From positions 2,728,001 through 2,792,000 of the forward strand of contig NZ_CP061725.1 in the NCBI RefSeq assembly GCF_014764405.1: a stretch of 64,000 nt of DNA. The letters run 5' to 3'. Positions 41,115 through 49,462 of the stretch are shown here, one piece after another. The stretch is from Micromonospora craniellae (GTDB lineage: Bacteria; Actinomycetota; Actinomycetes; Mycobacteriales; Micromonosporaceae). Within the stretch, counting starts at the first letter, position 1. Each line of letters begins with the position of its first letter. The notes beneath the pieces are model-generated. The model saw only the letters and a program-made list of their open reading frames with translations. It had not been told where the DNA came from and ran no database searches. Both the position numbers and the translations under genes were made by a program.

Positions 41115-42920
41115 TCAGGGCTGAAAGTCGTCGTGGACGGTGACCCGGGACAGCTCGTAGCTGTCGGCGGTGCGCCAGTAGTGCATGCGGCGGGCGGAGG
41201 CGGTGCCGCGTTGCAGGGCGACGCGCCAGCAGGTCGCCCCGTCCGGGCGGGTGAGGTAGGGGCTGCCGTTGCTGCCGGTGCGCAGTTGGTGCAGGTCCCG
41301 GCCGGCGAGGTGCGGTGCCTGGCCGGTGAGGACCTCGACGACGACGGACACCACCTTGGCGCGGCTGACGCCGTGCAGGGTGTTCAGGGAGGTGAGAAAG
41401 CCGGGCGCGAGGCGGTAGTCGGCCAGCGGCTTGTCGGCCTTCTCGGCGGCGGGAATACGTCGTGCCCACTCGGTGTAGACCTCGTGGCGGAACTGGTCCT
41501 CGTCTTGGAGGAACGCCGGACCGTCACTGCCAGGGTGGTCGCCGACCTGGTCGCTGCGACTCTGGTGGCCGCGCAGCTGCTTGACCGCGTGTTGGCGGGC
41601 CAGGTCGGCGGTGCGGTAGCGGGTTTGCAGATTCTCGATGCGCTGGTGTGCCCGGGCGAGTTCGTCCTGCAGGCTTGCGGCGTGCACCCGCAGTGCCTCC
41701 AAGTCCCGCTCGGCGTTCTCCCGCGCCGCCCGCTCGGCGTGCAACGCCGCGCGGTCGGTTGCGGCACGTGTCAGCGCGGCGGGACCCGGCACGGCGGCCG
41801 CGGGTGTGCCCGCCGGACCAGCCGGCGGGGGCACCGGTGAGTGACCGCGCGCCAGGTCCAGGGGTGTGGCCTGCCGCGGCACCCCGGCCACCGGGGGAAG
41901 CGGGGCCGCAGCGCGCGTCTGGGCGCGGGCGACGGGCATCTCGTTCGCAGGTGGCGGCAGCCAGGGCGGCCCGTCCGGCAGCAGGCTGGGCGCGGGCACG
42001 GGCGCCTCGCCGTCGACGGTGTCGACCCGCAGCCTCAGCTCGGCGGCGTCGAGGGCGGTGATACGGGCCGCCACGGTCTCGCCGGTGGTGAACAGCTCGC
42101 CCATCGAGTCCTGCGGATTGGCGGTGACCGCGTCCCGGTGCACCTCGACGGTGACGCCCGGCAGTAGCCGCAGCGTCACCGTGTCGGCGGTGACCGCGAC
42201 GACGTCGGCCCAGACCACGTCCCCGACCCGGTAGGCGTCGACCACGGCGGCGCGCGCCACAACGGGGGAGGCAAAGCGCAGCCCCGCGCGCAAGTCGAGA
42301 CGCCGCGACGCCAGGTCGTAGAGCCCGGTGACGTGCTGCCCCTTGGTGAGGACGCGGTGCAATGGCACACCGGCAACGGTCAGCTCCTCCCACACCGAGG
42401 CCATCATCGCGTCGTCCAGCCGGACCAGTGCCCGGGAACCGACGATCCCCTCCACCGTGCCGCTGCGCTGCTGGGCCTGCTGGCCGGTGGCCAGCGGCCC
42501 CAGGCCGGCCGCCGCCGCAGCGGTGAGGGCGTCGCCGACGAGTTGGCCGGTGACCCGTTCCCGGTCATCACGGGAGTAGGCGAACCGCAACCGGGCACGA
42601 CCGGGGTCTGTGATCCAGTCGCCGCTGACCGGATACACCCGCCCGGCACCCCCGTACACCTGGGTCGAGGGCGGCATCGCGTGGGAGAACGCCCAGGACA
42701 GGCCGCTGGTGGGCAGCACCACGACCTCCGCCAGACCGCTGACCGCCTCGGCGACGGCGTCGGGATCGCCGAACGGCTCCGTCTGCCCGGATGGGATCGT
42801 GACCACCACCACCGGCCAGCCCCGCCGCGCATTTACCAGCCAACCCGCCAGTTGCGCTGCTTCGGCTTCCGACCTGATCCGACGCACTCGCGACGGTGGT
42901 GTCCTGACGGCGGTGGTCAT
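41115..42920 (-). CDS. Large S1-like/coiled-coil protein of unknown function
   Basis: I do not know this 601-residue family. Residues 1-120 form an alpha/beta domain with a conserved-looking core (LPTSGLSWAFSHAMPPSTQV). Residues 130-320 contain repeated small beta modules resembling S1/OB folds (GTVEGIVGSRALVRLDDAMM, VGDVVWADVVAVTADTVTL). A Pro/Ala linker follows, then a coiled coil near 400-470 (ENAERDLEALRVHAASLQDEL) and a C-terminal domain ending WRVALQRGTASARRMHYWRT. GGAG lies before ATG 42920. The architecture suggests an RNA- or nucleotide-linked regulator or defence protein. Confidence 0.7.
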   Translation of the reverse strand: MTTAVRTPPSRVRRIRSEAEAAQLAGWLVNARRGWPVVVVTIPSGQTEPFGDPDAVAEAVSGLAEVVVLPTSGLSWAFSHAMPPSTQVYGGAGRVYPVSGDWITDPGRARLRFAYSRDDRERVTGQLVGDALTAAAAAGLGPLATGQQAQQRSGTVEGIVGSRALVRLDDAMMASVWEELTVAGVPLHRVLTKGQHVTGLYDLASRRLDLRAGLRFASPVVARAAVVDAYRVGDVVWADVVAVTADTVTLRLLPGVTVEVHRDAVTANPQDSMGELFTTGETVAARITALDAAELRLRVDTVDGEAPVPAPSLLPDGPPWLPPPANEMPVARAQTRAAAPLPPVAGVPRQATPLDLARGHSPVPPPAGPAGTPAAAVPGPAALTRAATDRAALHAERAARENAERDLEALRVHAASLQDELARAHQRIENLQTRYRTADLARQHAVKQLRGHQSRSDQVGDHPGSDGPAFLQDEDQFRHEVYTEWARRIPAAEKADKPLADYRLAPGFLTSLNTLHGVSRAKVVSVVVEVLTGQAPHLAGRDLHQLRTGSNGSPYLTRPDGATCWRVALQRGTASARRMHYWRTADSYELSRVTVHDDFQP

Positions 42921-42939
42921 GGCCGCGCTCCGCGCGCGG

Positions 42940-43254
42940 TCACCGCGGCTCGAGAAGCAGCCTTCGCACCCGCAGGTCCGCGACGTGCGCCTCCGGCGGC
43001 GATTGGGGGTCGTAATCCGCGCGGAATGGCTGCCCGCCGGCGCCGAGACGCAGTGGCGTCTGCACCAAGGGCGCCCAGATCCGAGGGCCGCGGACCTGCA
43101 CCTCGTCGACTAGGGCGGCGCCAACCGCGCCGGCGACGCCGGCTTTCGCGGTGGCCCCCGCCTCGGTGGGCTGTCCGACGCGGGAGAGCACGTAGTGTGG
43201 GCGCGCGACGCGCACCGCTGCGGCAGGCGCCGCCGGCCCGGAATAGTCGCTCAC
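42940..43254 (-). CDS. Small hypothetical protein preceding the S1-like gene
   Basis: The 104-residue frame starts at GTG 43254 and ends 19 bp before the ATG of the 601-residue gene. It contains VRVARPHYVLSRVGQPTEAG and VRGPRIWAPLVQTPLRLGAG and has no membrane segment. Codon composition (GC-rich third positions) fits a real gene, and the order suggests an operon with its neighbour. The ribosome site is weak. Confidence 0.45.
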   Translation of the reverse strand: MSDYSGPAAPAAAVRVARPHYVLSRVGQPTEAGATAKAGVAGAVGAALVDEVQVRGPRIWAPLVQTPLRLGAGGQPFRADYDPQSPPEAHVADLRVRRLLLEPR

Positions 43255-43425
43255 GCCACACAGTCTGTGACCCCTACGCCACCGACACCAGTCATTGCGG
43301 CTTACGGCATCCCCGCCACCTCTCGCGACCGCAGTGCAGCCGTGCGGGCGCGGAAGTTTGTGGAGCGATCTTTTCCGATCTGGACACGCCAGAGCGTCCG
43401 TGATCGAGTGAGCACTTCGAGCAGA

Positions 43426-43785
43426 ATGGAGACGCCGGTGGAGCGACTCAAGGGTTGGGCTGCCTACAACGCCAGTAGCGAGCCAGGCCGACAATGGCAG
43501 CTCGGAAACCCCGGATCCATGGCGCGGCACGACCAAGTACAGGACGCCGAGAGCAAGCACTCTTCGGATGAATACAACGTCCTGTTCCTTCCCGGCGGGG
43601 CTCCAGCCGACCAGATCGGCAACCTGGTCGCATGGTGCCCAAGGCTTGATTCGGTTGTCGTTCTCAAACGCGGAACGACACTCCGGACTGCCCAGGCAGC
43701 CATGCTGACACCGGAGCCACGCCTTGGGACGTTGCAGGCGATCTTTAGTTCCCTCGAATCCACCGACTCGCCCCCGCTGCCCTAG
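43426..43785 (+). CDS. Doubtful small hypothetical protein
   Basis: The 119-residue frame begins at ATG 43426 with no clear ribosome site. It contains DEYNVLFLPGGAPADQIGNL and ends SLESTDSPPLP. Third-position GC is lower than in neighbours, and neither strand offers a better gene in 43255-43830. It may be non-coding or decayed. Confidence 0.3.
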   Translation: METPVERLKGWAAYNASSEPGRQWQLGNPGSMARHDQVQDAESKHSSDEYNVLFLPGGAPADQIGNLVAWCPRLDSVVVLKRGTTLRTAQAAMLTPEPRLGTLQAIFSSLESTDSPPLP

Positions 43786-43830
43786 TGCCGCGTCAGGCAA
43801 GGTTTGCCTCGTTCCTGTCAGACTGCTCAG

Positions 43831-44295
43831 GTGATCGTCAGACTTGCGGGAGAGCAAGACTTCCATGGCTTCCTTGATCTGGCGGCCCAGGTCGAGTGCT
43901 GCTTCGGTCCGATGGTCGAGGATCTCGCCTTTCATGACGCTGTGCGCAAGCACGTTCGTCGGTCCACGGCGCTCGTCGCTGTTTCCTCGGAGCCGGATCT
44001 CCTGGGTGGGCTGTTATTCGCGGCGAAGGCCCCGTCCTACCACGTCCACTGGCTTGTCGTGTCGGAGCGGTCACGGGGGAAGGGCGTCGGTCGTGCGCTG
44101 ATGGCGGACGCAATGCGCAGGTTCGTGCGGGGCCCAGGCACCGTTGAGGTGGTCACCTTCGGGGCCGATCACCCTGGTGCTTCCGTCAGCGGTGCACGCA
44201 TCTTCTACGAACGCCTCGGTTTCGCCCCTGCCGAGGCTGTTGATCCGGGTCCGGAAGGTGGTTCCCGGCAGGTCTTCCGCCTGGCCGCCACCTGA
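43831..44295 (+). CDS. GNAT-family N-acetyltransferase
   Basis: This 154-residue protein has the acetyl-CoA-binding loop in SERSRGKGVGRALMADAMRR (R/Q-x-x-G-x-G/A) and the later ARIFYERLGFAPAEA, standard GNAT landmarks. The acceptor substrate is unknown. GTG 43831 is preferred over a TTG 27 bp upstream because IVRLAGEQDF is the usual first strand. It stands alone on the plus strand and converges with the TPR genes. Confidence 0.78.
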   Translation: MIVRLAGEQDFHGFLDLAAQVECCFGPMVEDLAFHDAVRKHVRRSTALVAVSSEPDLLGGLLFAAKAPSYHVHWLVVSERSRGKGVGRALMADAMRRFVRGPGTVEVVTFGADHPGASVSGARIFYERLGFAPAEAVDPGPEGGSRQVFRLAAT

Positions 44296-44296
44296 A

Positions 44297-44484
44297 TCAT
44301 GCGACGCTGGCCCGGTGACGACGTTGTGCAGGCGCTCGTCGGCGGTGTGATTGTTCCGCCAGATGATGTAACGGCGGATCATGCTGCCCTGGGCCTTGTG
44401 GCTGGGGTGGCCGGTGCCGTCGAGGGTGAAGTAGCGCAGGGCGGCGAGCGTCTGGTGCAACGACTGGCTTGCTGCGCCTGTCAC
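44297..44484 (-). pseudogene. Remnant of an IS630-like transposase C-terminus
   Basis: About 60 codons on the minus strand read LAALRYFTLDGTGHPSHKAQ then GSMIRRYIIWRNNHTADERL, the characteristic end of IS630-family transposases. The final residues run into another frame (ASVA then stop), and nothing upstream continues the enzyme. It marks a past insertion at the edge of this accessory island. Confidence 0.65.
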
Positions 44485-45605
44485 CGGTCCTCACGGGCAT
44501 GCACATGTTGGCGCGCGGCGCAGTCCTGCCATATCCGCCCGAGGTGGCTGATCATCCGGGCTGTCGCCGGATGCCCGGGGTGGGCACGGCGGTGAGCGGT
44601 GATGGTGTCGGCGAGCAAGTCGCGGGCGCGGGTGCAGTGACCAAGGTCGTGCAGGACGACAGCGAGGCTGGCCTGGGTGGCGAGGGTGGGGTGGGCGTCG
44701 GGGCCGGCGGTGGTCGCGAGTTGCTCGGCGAGGTGGCGGTACAGGTGGTATGCCCTCTGGTGGTGACTTGCGAGCCGGTGGGCGGTGGCGAGGGTGTGCA
44801 GGCCGGCCAGGGTCGCAGCGGCGGTGGGGCCATGCAGGTGGGTGTGGGCTTGGTGGGCGTAGGTGGCCCAGCGGATCGCCGCCGTGGGGTGTCCGAGGCG
44901 GATGAGCACCTCGGCGTGCAGGTGGGCGGCGTCGGCGTGTACCGGGTCGGCGGGAGCGGTGGTGGGGTCGACGGCGGAGAGGACCGCGTGCAGCAGCTCT
45001 CGGGCGTGCGCGGGATTCGTGGCGGTGAGGGCGCGGGCGAGGTCGAGGTGTTCGGTGAGCGGCGCCGTGCTGGCGACGACGGGGCGCCAGGTGATGCGTA
45101 GGTCGGCGGGGTGGCGGCCGGCGGTGACGCGGCTGATGATCCTGCCGGCGCAGGCAGCGGCCGTCTCGGTGTTGTGGGGATGTGCGACGGCGGCGGGCAC
45201 GATGTGCGGTGCGTTGCGCAGCACGGCGCGACCAATCATGTCGACGATCCGCGCGGCGGGCAGGGCTGGGCGGTGGCAGTCGGGTGGGCAGTCGTAAGCC
45301 ACCTTCGCGTCAAGCGTGAGTACGGCGGTCATGGGCCGGCGGCAGATTCCGCACCACAACAGGCCTGGCGGTAGTGACAGTGCGTGGGGGTCGTCGTTGT
45401 CGGCTCGCTCGTCGGTCGCGGTGGCGATCGTGGTGGTGGTCGCGGGGCGGGCGTTGGTGACCCACTGCTGCACGAGCCGGCGGTGCAGGTTGAGTTCCTG
45501 GGCGACGGCGGTGACGGCGCGGTGGCTGCCGGCCGCGCGCTGTTGCTGAACGCGGGTGACGGCGGAGTCGATCAGTTCTTGCGGGTACTTGCGGGGGAAC
45601 GGCAT
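44481..45605 (-). CDS. HTH/zinc-ribbon/TPR-like protein
   Basis: In this 374-residue protein the N-terminus has a transposase-like helix-turn-helix (ELIDSAVTRVQQQRAAGSHR, then VAQELNLHRRLVQQWV). A zinc ribbon like that of serine recombinases follows (LLWCGICRRPM, YDCPPDCHRPALPA). The C-terminal 200 residues are His/Ala-rich helical repeats of TPR type (AEVLIRLGHPTAAIRWATYA). ATG 45605 has GAGGA upstream; a TTG 21 bp earlier is an alternative. It is probably a regulator of the following/preceding TPR genes, with its specific role unknown. Confidence 0.6.
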   Translation of the reverse strand: MPFPRKYPQELIDSAVTRVQQQRAAGSHRAVTAVAQELNLHRRLVQQWVTNARPATTTTIATATDERADNDDPHALSLPPGLLWCGICRRPMTAVLTLDAKVAYDCPPDCHRPALPAARIVDMIGRAVLRNAPHIVPAAVAHPHNTETAAACAGRIISRVTAGRHPADLRITWRPVVASTAPLTEHLDLARALTATNPAHARELLHAVLSAVDPTTAPADPVHADAAHLHAEVLIRLGHPTAAIRWATYAHQAHTHLHGPTAAATLAGLHTLATAHRLASHHQRAYHLYRHLAEQLATTAGPDAHPTLATQASLAVVLHDLGHCTRARDLLADTITAHRRAHPGHPATARMISHLGRIWQDCAARQHVHAREDR

Positions 45606-45634
45606 GTCGGCGGGGTCCTCGGGCAAGGTGTAGG

Positions 45635-46378
45635 TCAGCTGCTCGGGTAGAGGTTCGGCGTCGCACTGTGCGCTGTTGGCCGGTGGGTGCAGACTGCCTC
45701 GTGGTCGTGACGGGGCGGCCGGGTCGCCGCATGCTGCACCTGCTGGCGCAGCGGGTCGGGGTGGGAACGGGCCAGGTGCAGGGCTTGCCGGTAGTGGTCG
45801 GTGGCGAGGTGGGGTTCGGCGCAGTCGCGGTACATTCCCGCCAGCCGGGTGAGCATCCGAATCGTCAAGTCGTCGGCGTCGCCGACGTGGCCGTGGCGGG
45901 TGCGCCAGGCGTCGGTGAGTTCGCCGTGGGCGGTGGCGCAGAACCCGGCGCGGTGCAGCGCGGCGGCGAGGTCGGCTCTGGCGGCGAGGGTGCGGACGTC
46001 GTGTGCACCTCCGACGGAGGTGAGCACAGCGGTCAGGTCGCGGTAGCAGGCGGCAGCGGGGCGGGGACGGCCGCAGGCGAGTAGCGCTGCGGCGAGGACG
46101 CCGAGCGCGCGTACCGTCGTCGGGTGCTCGGGGCCGTGGTGGTGGCGGCTGCGGGTGTGCGCCCAGCCGGCCCAGTCGGATGCTGCGGCGGCGTGGCCGG
46201 TGCCGGTGAGGGCGTGGGCGTAGAGGACCGCGGCGTCCACGGCTGCCGCGGGGACCGCGCCGGGGCGGACCTGCGCCAGCGCGGGTCGTAGGAGCGCCGC
46301 GACCGCCCCTAGGTCTCTAGCGGCGGCGAGATCCTCGGCCCGCACGATCACTTCCTGCAGTGGCACGATTGCTGTCAC
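45635..46378 (-). CDS. TPR-like helical-repeat protein
   Basis: This 247-residue protein is made mostly of helical repeats (YAHALTGTGHAAAASDWAGW, LAALLACGRPRPAAACYRDL, LARLHRAG-type units). Repeat layout and spacing match the C-terminal half of the protein encoded at 44481-45605, so the two look like relatives. The last 40 residues are Arg/His/Pro-rich. GTG 46378 overlaps the stop of a small upstream frame (GTGA). The function is unknown; it may be a scaffold partner. Confidence 0.6.
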   Translation of the reverse strand: MTAIVPLQEVIVRAEDLAAARDLGAVAALLRPALAQVRPGAVPAAAVDAAVLYAHALTGTGHAAAASDWAGWAHTRSRHHHGPEHPTTVRALGVLAAALLACGRPRPAAACYRDLTAVLTSVGGAHDVRTLAARADLAAALHRAGFCATAHGELTDAWRTRHGHVGDADDLTIRMLTRLAGMYRDCAEPHLATDHYRQALHLARSHPDPLRQQVQHAATRPPRHDHEAVCTHRPTAHSATPNLYPSS

Positions 46379-46617
46379 CGGGCGGATGCCTGCCTCACGC
46401 GCCGCCGCTGCCCCGGGTCGGGGCGTGGACCGCGGTGGCGGCACGACAGGCGGTTGTAGGCGGCTTGGGGGCAGTCCCTGGGCACGAGGCCGCGGTTGGG
46501 TCCCTGTTCGGCGCGTCTCTGCGCCGCGGTGATGGCCTGGTTGTCCCCGCCGCTGCCCACGGCACCGGCGTGAGCTGCTGGGGCGGCGTTGCGGGCGGGC
46601 GGACGCGTCCAGCGCAT
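46375..46617 (-). CDS. Small basic hypothetical protein
   Basis: The 80-residue frame has AAGGAGAAGGG just upstream of ATG 46617 and ends in a 4-bp overlap with the TPR gene, both signs of real translation. The product is rich in Arg, Pro and Gln without recognisable motifs. It may act mainly as a translated leader for its neighbour. Confidence 0.4.
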   Translation of the reverse strand: MRWTRPPARNAAPAAHAGAVGSGGDNQAITAAQRRAEQGPNRGLVPRDCPQAAYNRLSCRHRGPRPDPGQRRRVRQASAR

Positions 46618-46649
46618 GGCGTCCCTTCTCCTTGGTGGGGCTGGGAGAT

Positions 46650-46688
46650 GGCCGGCGGCGGCGAACGGGGGATGCGCCGCCGCCGGCC
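46650..46688 (-). terminator. GC hairpin ending the conservon/transporter unit
   Basis: GGCCGGCGGCGGCG (46650-46663) pairs perfectly with CGCCGCCGCCGGCC (46675-46688), with an 11-nt loop. It lies 150 bp beyond the methyltransferase stop, between this unit and the TPR genes, and could stop transcription of the long minus-strand operon. Confidence 0.6.
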
Positions 46689-46837
46689 ACGCCGGCTTCC
46701 CGCCCTCCCCTTGCGGGCGGTCGACCGGCTCGGCAGCCTGGTGGTGCTCGGCTGCCGTCGCCCGCCGCTGACGGCTGACGAGGCCGTGCGGTGGGCGGGT
46801 TCGCGGGCCGGGCGTGCCGTCGCCCGGTCCGGTGAGG

Positions 46838-47629
46838 TCAGCGAAGTTTGCGGGCGGTGGTGCAGGCGAACTCGTAGCCGCGTACCACCACGGTCGGGTC
46901 GGCCATCAGCTCGGCGAACCGGTCCAGGTCGCGGGCGACGAAGTCGGCCTTGAGGAGCTGTTCGCGCAGTTGCCGGGCGTTGTCGGCGTACAGGCGGCAG
47001 CCGGGGCTGCCGCCCGTCCAGGTCTGCGCGAGCCAGCGGGTGTGAACCTGCTCGAGGCCGGCGTTGAGCAGCAGGGTGGGGGTTTTCTCGCCCCAGTGCA
47101 GGTCGACGCCGCGGTCGGCGAGGACATCGAGGATGCCGTGCACGACGCGCACGATCAGCTCGGCGTCGCCGCCTGTGGGGGCGTGCGGGACGGTGGTGCG
47201 GGCGTAGACGATCTCGCCGAGGACGATCCGGCCGCCGGGCCGCAGCGCGGTGATCATCTGCTCGAGCAGCAGGTGGCGGTTGGGCAGGTGCTCCAGCACG
47301 CAGCGGGCGTTGACGACGTCGATGCTGCCGGGTTCGACGGGTAGGGGCTCGGTGCGCAGGTCGCGCTGGTAGACGTCGAGGACCGCGGTCGGCGCGAGGA
47401 AGGTGGTGTCGAGGTCGACGGCGATGACCTTGCCGGTGGGGCCGACGAGGTCGCACAGGTGCCGGGCGATGGAGCCGGCTCCGGCGCCGACGTCGAGGGC
47501 GTGCTGCCCGCGCGTGATGCCGCCGCGGTTGAGGTTATCGACGGTGATCGGGTCGAGCATCTCCTGCAGCGGGTGCAGCTGGGTGGGGGTGTTGCGGAAC
47601 TGGTAGCGCTTCGCCGCGGTGGTGGTCAT
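46838..47629 (-). CDS. Class I SAM-dependent methyltransferase
   Basis: This 263-residue protein has motif I, ALDVGAGAGSIARHL, near residue 43, an acidic end of strand 2 (VIAVDLDTTF), and VNARCVLEHLP and LRPGGRIVLGE further on. These are the standard landmarks of small-molecule methyltransferases (UbiE/ArsM-like). ATG 47629 is preferred; the long frame upstream is a shadow of the next gene. It is the last gene of the minus-strand unit containing the Liv-type transporter. The substrate is unknown. Confidence 0.85.
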   Translation of the reverse strand: MTTTAAKRYQFRNTPTQLHPLQEMLDPITVDNLNRGGITRGQHALDVGAGAGSIARHLCDLVGPTGKVIAVDLDTTFLAPTAVLDVYQRDLRTEPLPVEPGSIDVVNARCVLEHLPNRHLLLEQMITALRPGGRIVLGEIVYARTTVPHAPTGGDAELIVRVVHGILDVLADRGVDLHWGEKTPTLLLNAGLEQVHTRWLAQTWTGGSPGCRLYADNARQLREQLLKADFVARDLDRFAELMADPTVVVRGYEFACTTARKLR

Positions 47630-47640
47630 GTGGCGGTTCC

Positions 47641-48735
47641 TTACTGTGCGGTTGGGGGTTCGGGGGTGCAGGGCTGGTGGGCGTGGACGACGTGGCGGCC
47701 CTGCTGGCGGGGCATCATCAGGTTCGCCGGCTGCGCCGTCTCGAGGGCGTCGGCGGTGGTGGGTGGTTCCCACCAGCGGCGCTCGGTGTGGGTACGGGTC
47801 AGCAGCAGCAGGTAGGCCGACGGCTGCCAGCCCGAGGGGGTGCGGGTGGCGCGCTCGTAGGCCAGGACCTGTCCGGTGGACGGGTGCAGGATCAGCAGGT
47901 GCCGCTGGATGGCGTCGCCGTTGGTGGTGGTGGCGACGCCGATGCCGGTGCGGCCGGCCCGGTCGACGGTGCGGGGGTAGGCGACCAGCCCGGGTGTGTG
48001 CGCCAGTTCTGTCACGGCGAGTGCCCGCCCTGATGGTGCGGGGCTGTGCCAGGTGGCCAGTGCGGCGAGACCGGTGACGAGTCGGCCGTCGCCGTCGAGG
48101 TCGCTGGTGTGCAGACCGGCGTTGTAGCGGAAGAAGTCGCCGCTGATGAACGCCTTCGACAGGTTGCGGTGGCTGAGCCATCCGGGCGGCCAGAAGTCGT
48201 GCGTGACGCCGGGCCACGGGTCCGGGTATTCGCTGGTCAGGGCTGCGCCGGAGTCGTCGTCGTGGTACCAGCGCACCACGTCCCGTGTCGTCTGCTCACC
48301 GTTGTCGAGGTGCCAGGCGCGCAGGCGCACCACGTCGAACCGGCCGCTGACCGGGTCGCAGGCGTCGGCTGTGATGCGCTGGGCCAGAGCGTTCAGGACA
48401 GGTCGGGCCGCGCGCGGGTACGCCACGACGGTCGCCGACGGCGCGGCGACCGTGGCGGCCAGCTCGGCAGATGGTGCCGGTTCCGGGACCGCGCAGCTGT
48501 TGTCGGCGGCGACCAGGGCTGGCATGTGCAGCTTCGGCGGCGCCGAGATGCCGGCGAGAGTCAGCGTGGCGGCTACTGCGGCGACGCCCGCGGCGGCGAC
48601 GCCGCAGCGCCGCGGGGCTGTGGTGGGTGCGAGCCGTCGCAGCGGGTTGCTGGTGTCGACGCCGCCGCAGTAGCCGTCGACGGGTGGCGCGGCGCGGTGC
48701 CGCATCGGGCGGTGGATGGGTTGGCGGGTGTGCAT
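47641..48735 (-). CDS. Membrane-anchored extracytoplasmic protein of unknown function
   Basis: This 364-residue protein has a basic N-terminus followed by one hydrophobic segment near 45-62 (VAAAGVAAVAATLTLAGISA), then a soluble domain that should lie outside the membrane. Features include FDVVRLRAWHLDNGEQTTRD, SDLDGDGRLVTGLAALATW and ILHPSTGQVLAYERATRTPS. No catalytic motif is recognised. It lies 7 bp upstream of LivF's downstream end and 11 bp before the methyltransferase, so it is co-transcribed with the transporter. A sensor or accessory binding role is possible. Confidence 0.6.
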   Translation of the reverse strand: MHTRQPIHRPMRHRAAPPVDGYCGGVDTSNPLRRLAPTTAPRRCGVAAAGVAAVAATLTLAGISAPPKLHMPALVAADNSCAVPEPAPSAELAATVAAPSATVVAYPRAARPVLNALAQRITADACDPVSGRFDVVRLRAWHLDNGEQTTRDVVRWYHDDDSGAALTSEYPDPWPGVTHDFWPPGWLSHRNLSKAFISGDFFRYNAGLHTSDLDGDGRLVTGLAALATWHSPAPSGRALAVTELAHTPGLVAYPRTVDRAGRTGIGVATTTNGDAIQRHLLILHPSTGQVLAYERATRTPSGWQPSAYLLLLTRTHTERRWWEPPTTADALETAQPANLMMPRQQGRHVVHAHQPCTPEPPTAQ

Positions 48736-48742
48736 GCTGTCC

Positions 48743-49462
48743 CTATTCGGCGCGCGGGCTGGTGAGGGTGAGGTGGTCGCGGATCAGGCGTTCGGCCTGT
48801 CCGCTTCCCGCATCGAGGGGCTGGCCGAGCCGTCCGGCGGTCAGCACGTGCACGCTGTCGGCGAGCGTGGCGGCGGCGCGGATGTGCGGGAGGGTGACCA
48901 GCACGGTGACACCGCGTTGGGGTAGCCGCCGCAGCACGTCGGCTACCTGACCAGCCACGGTGGGGGCGAGTCCTTCGGTGGGCTCGTCGGCGAGCAGCAG
49001 CCGGGGGGCGGTGCGCAGCGCGCGGGCGATGGTGAGCATTTGCTGTTCCCCGCCGGAGAGCTGATGGCCCCGGTGGTGCAGCCGTCCGGCGAGCGCGGGG
49101 AACAGATTCAGCACCTCGTCGATGCCGAAGGCGGGTCCGCGGTGGTGGCGGGCGGGTCGGGTGACGGTGAGGTGCTCGGCGACGGTCAGCGACGGCCACA
49201 GCCGCCTGCCCTGCGGGGCGAGGGCGACACCGGTGCGGGCGGCGTGGGTGGGCCGCCAGCCGCTGATGTCGCGGCCGTCGCAGAGCACCGTTCCGGCGGT
49301 GGGGCGTAGGTGTCCGGCGAGGGTGTGCAGCAGGGTGGTCTTTCCCGCGCCGTTGGGTCCGACGATCGCGTGCACGGTGACGGCGGTGAGGTCCAGGTCG
49401 ATGCCGTGCAGGACCGGGGTGTCGCGGTGGTAGCCGGCGGTGAGGTCACCGGTGCGCAGCAT
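48743..49462 (-). CDS. livF: Branched-chain amino acid-type ABC transporter ATPase (LivF-like)
   Basis: This 239-residue ATP-binding subunit has Walker A VGPNGAGKTTLLHTLAGHL near 33-51, a Q-loop, the signature LSGGEQQMLTIARAL and Walker B RLLLADEPTEGLAP. The ALAPQGRRLWPSLTVAEHL segment is diagnostic of LivF. The start overlaps the LivG gene by 17 bp. With LivG it should drive import through LivH/LivM. The substrate is not defined by sequence; Liv-type systems also import urea, amides or other amino acids. Confidence 0.9.
   Translation of the reverse strand: MLRTGDLTAGYHRDTPVLHGIDLDLTAVTVHAIVGPNGAGKTTLLHTLAGHLRPTAGTVLCDGRDISGWRPTHAARTGVALAPQGRRLWPSLTVAEHLTVTRPARHHRGPAFGIDEVLNLFPALAGRLHHRGHQLSGGEQQMLTIARALRTAPRLLLADEPTEGLAPTVAGQVADVLRRLPQRGVTVLVTLPHIRAAATLADSVHVLTAGRLGQPLDAGSGQAERLIRDHLTLTSPRAE

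Noticed and set aside
43464..43763. Minus-strand 99-codon frame
   Set aside because: It has no ribosome site and a composition rich in Arg, Ser and Cys; neither this nor the plus-strand frame is convincing.
42940..43953. 337-codon minus-strand frame as one gene
   Set aside because: Only the last 104 codons have protein-like composition and a start placed as an operon neighbour; the upstream part is Ser/Arg-rich and unstructured.
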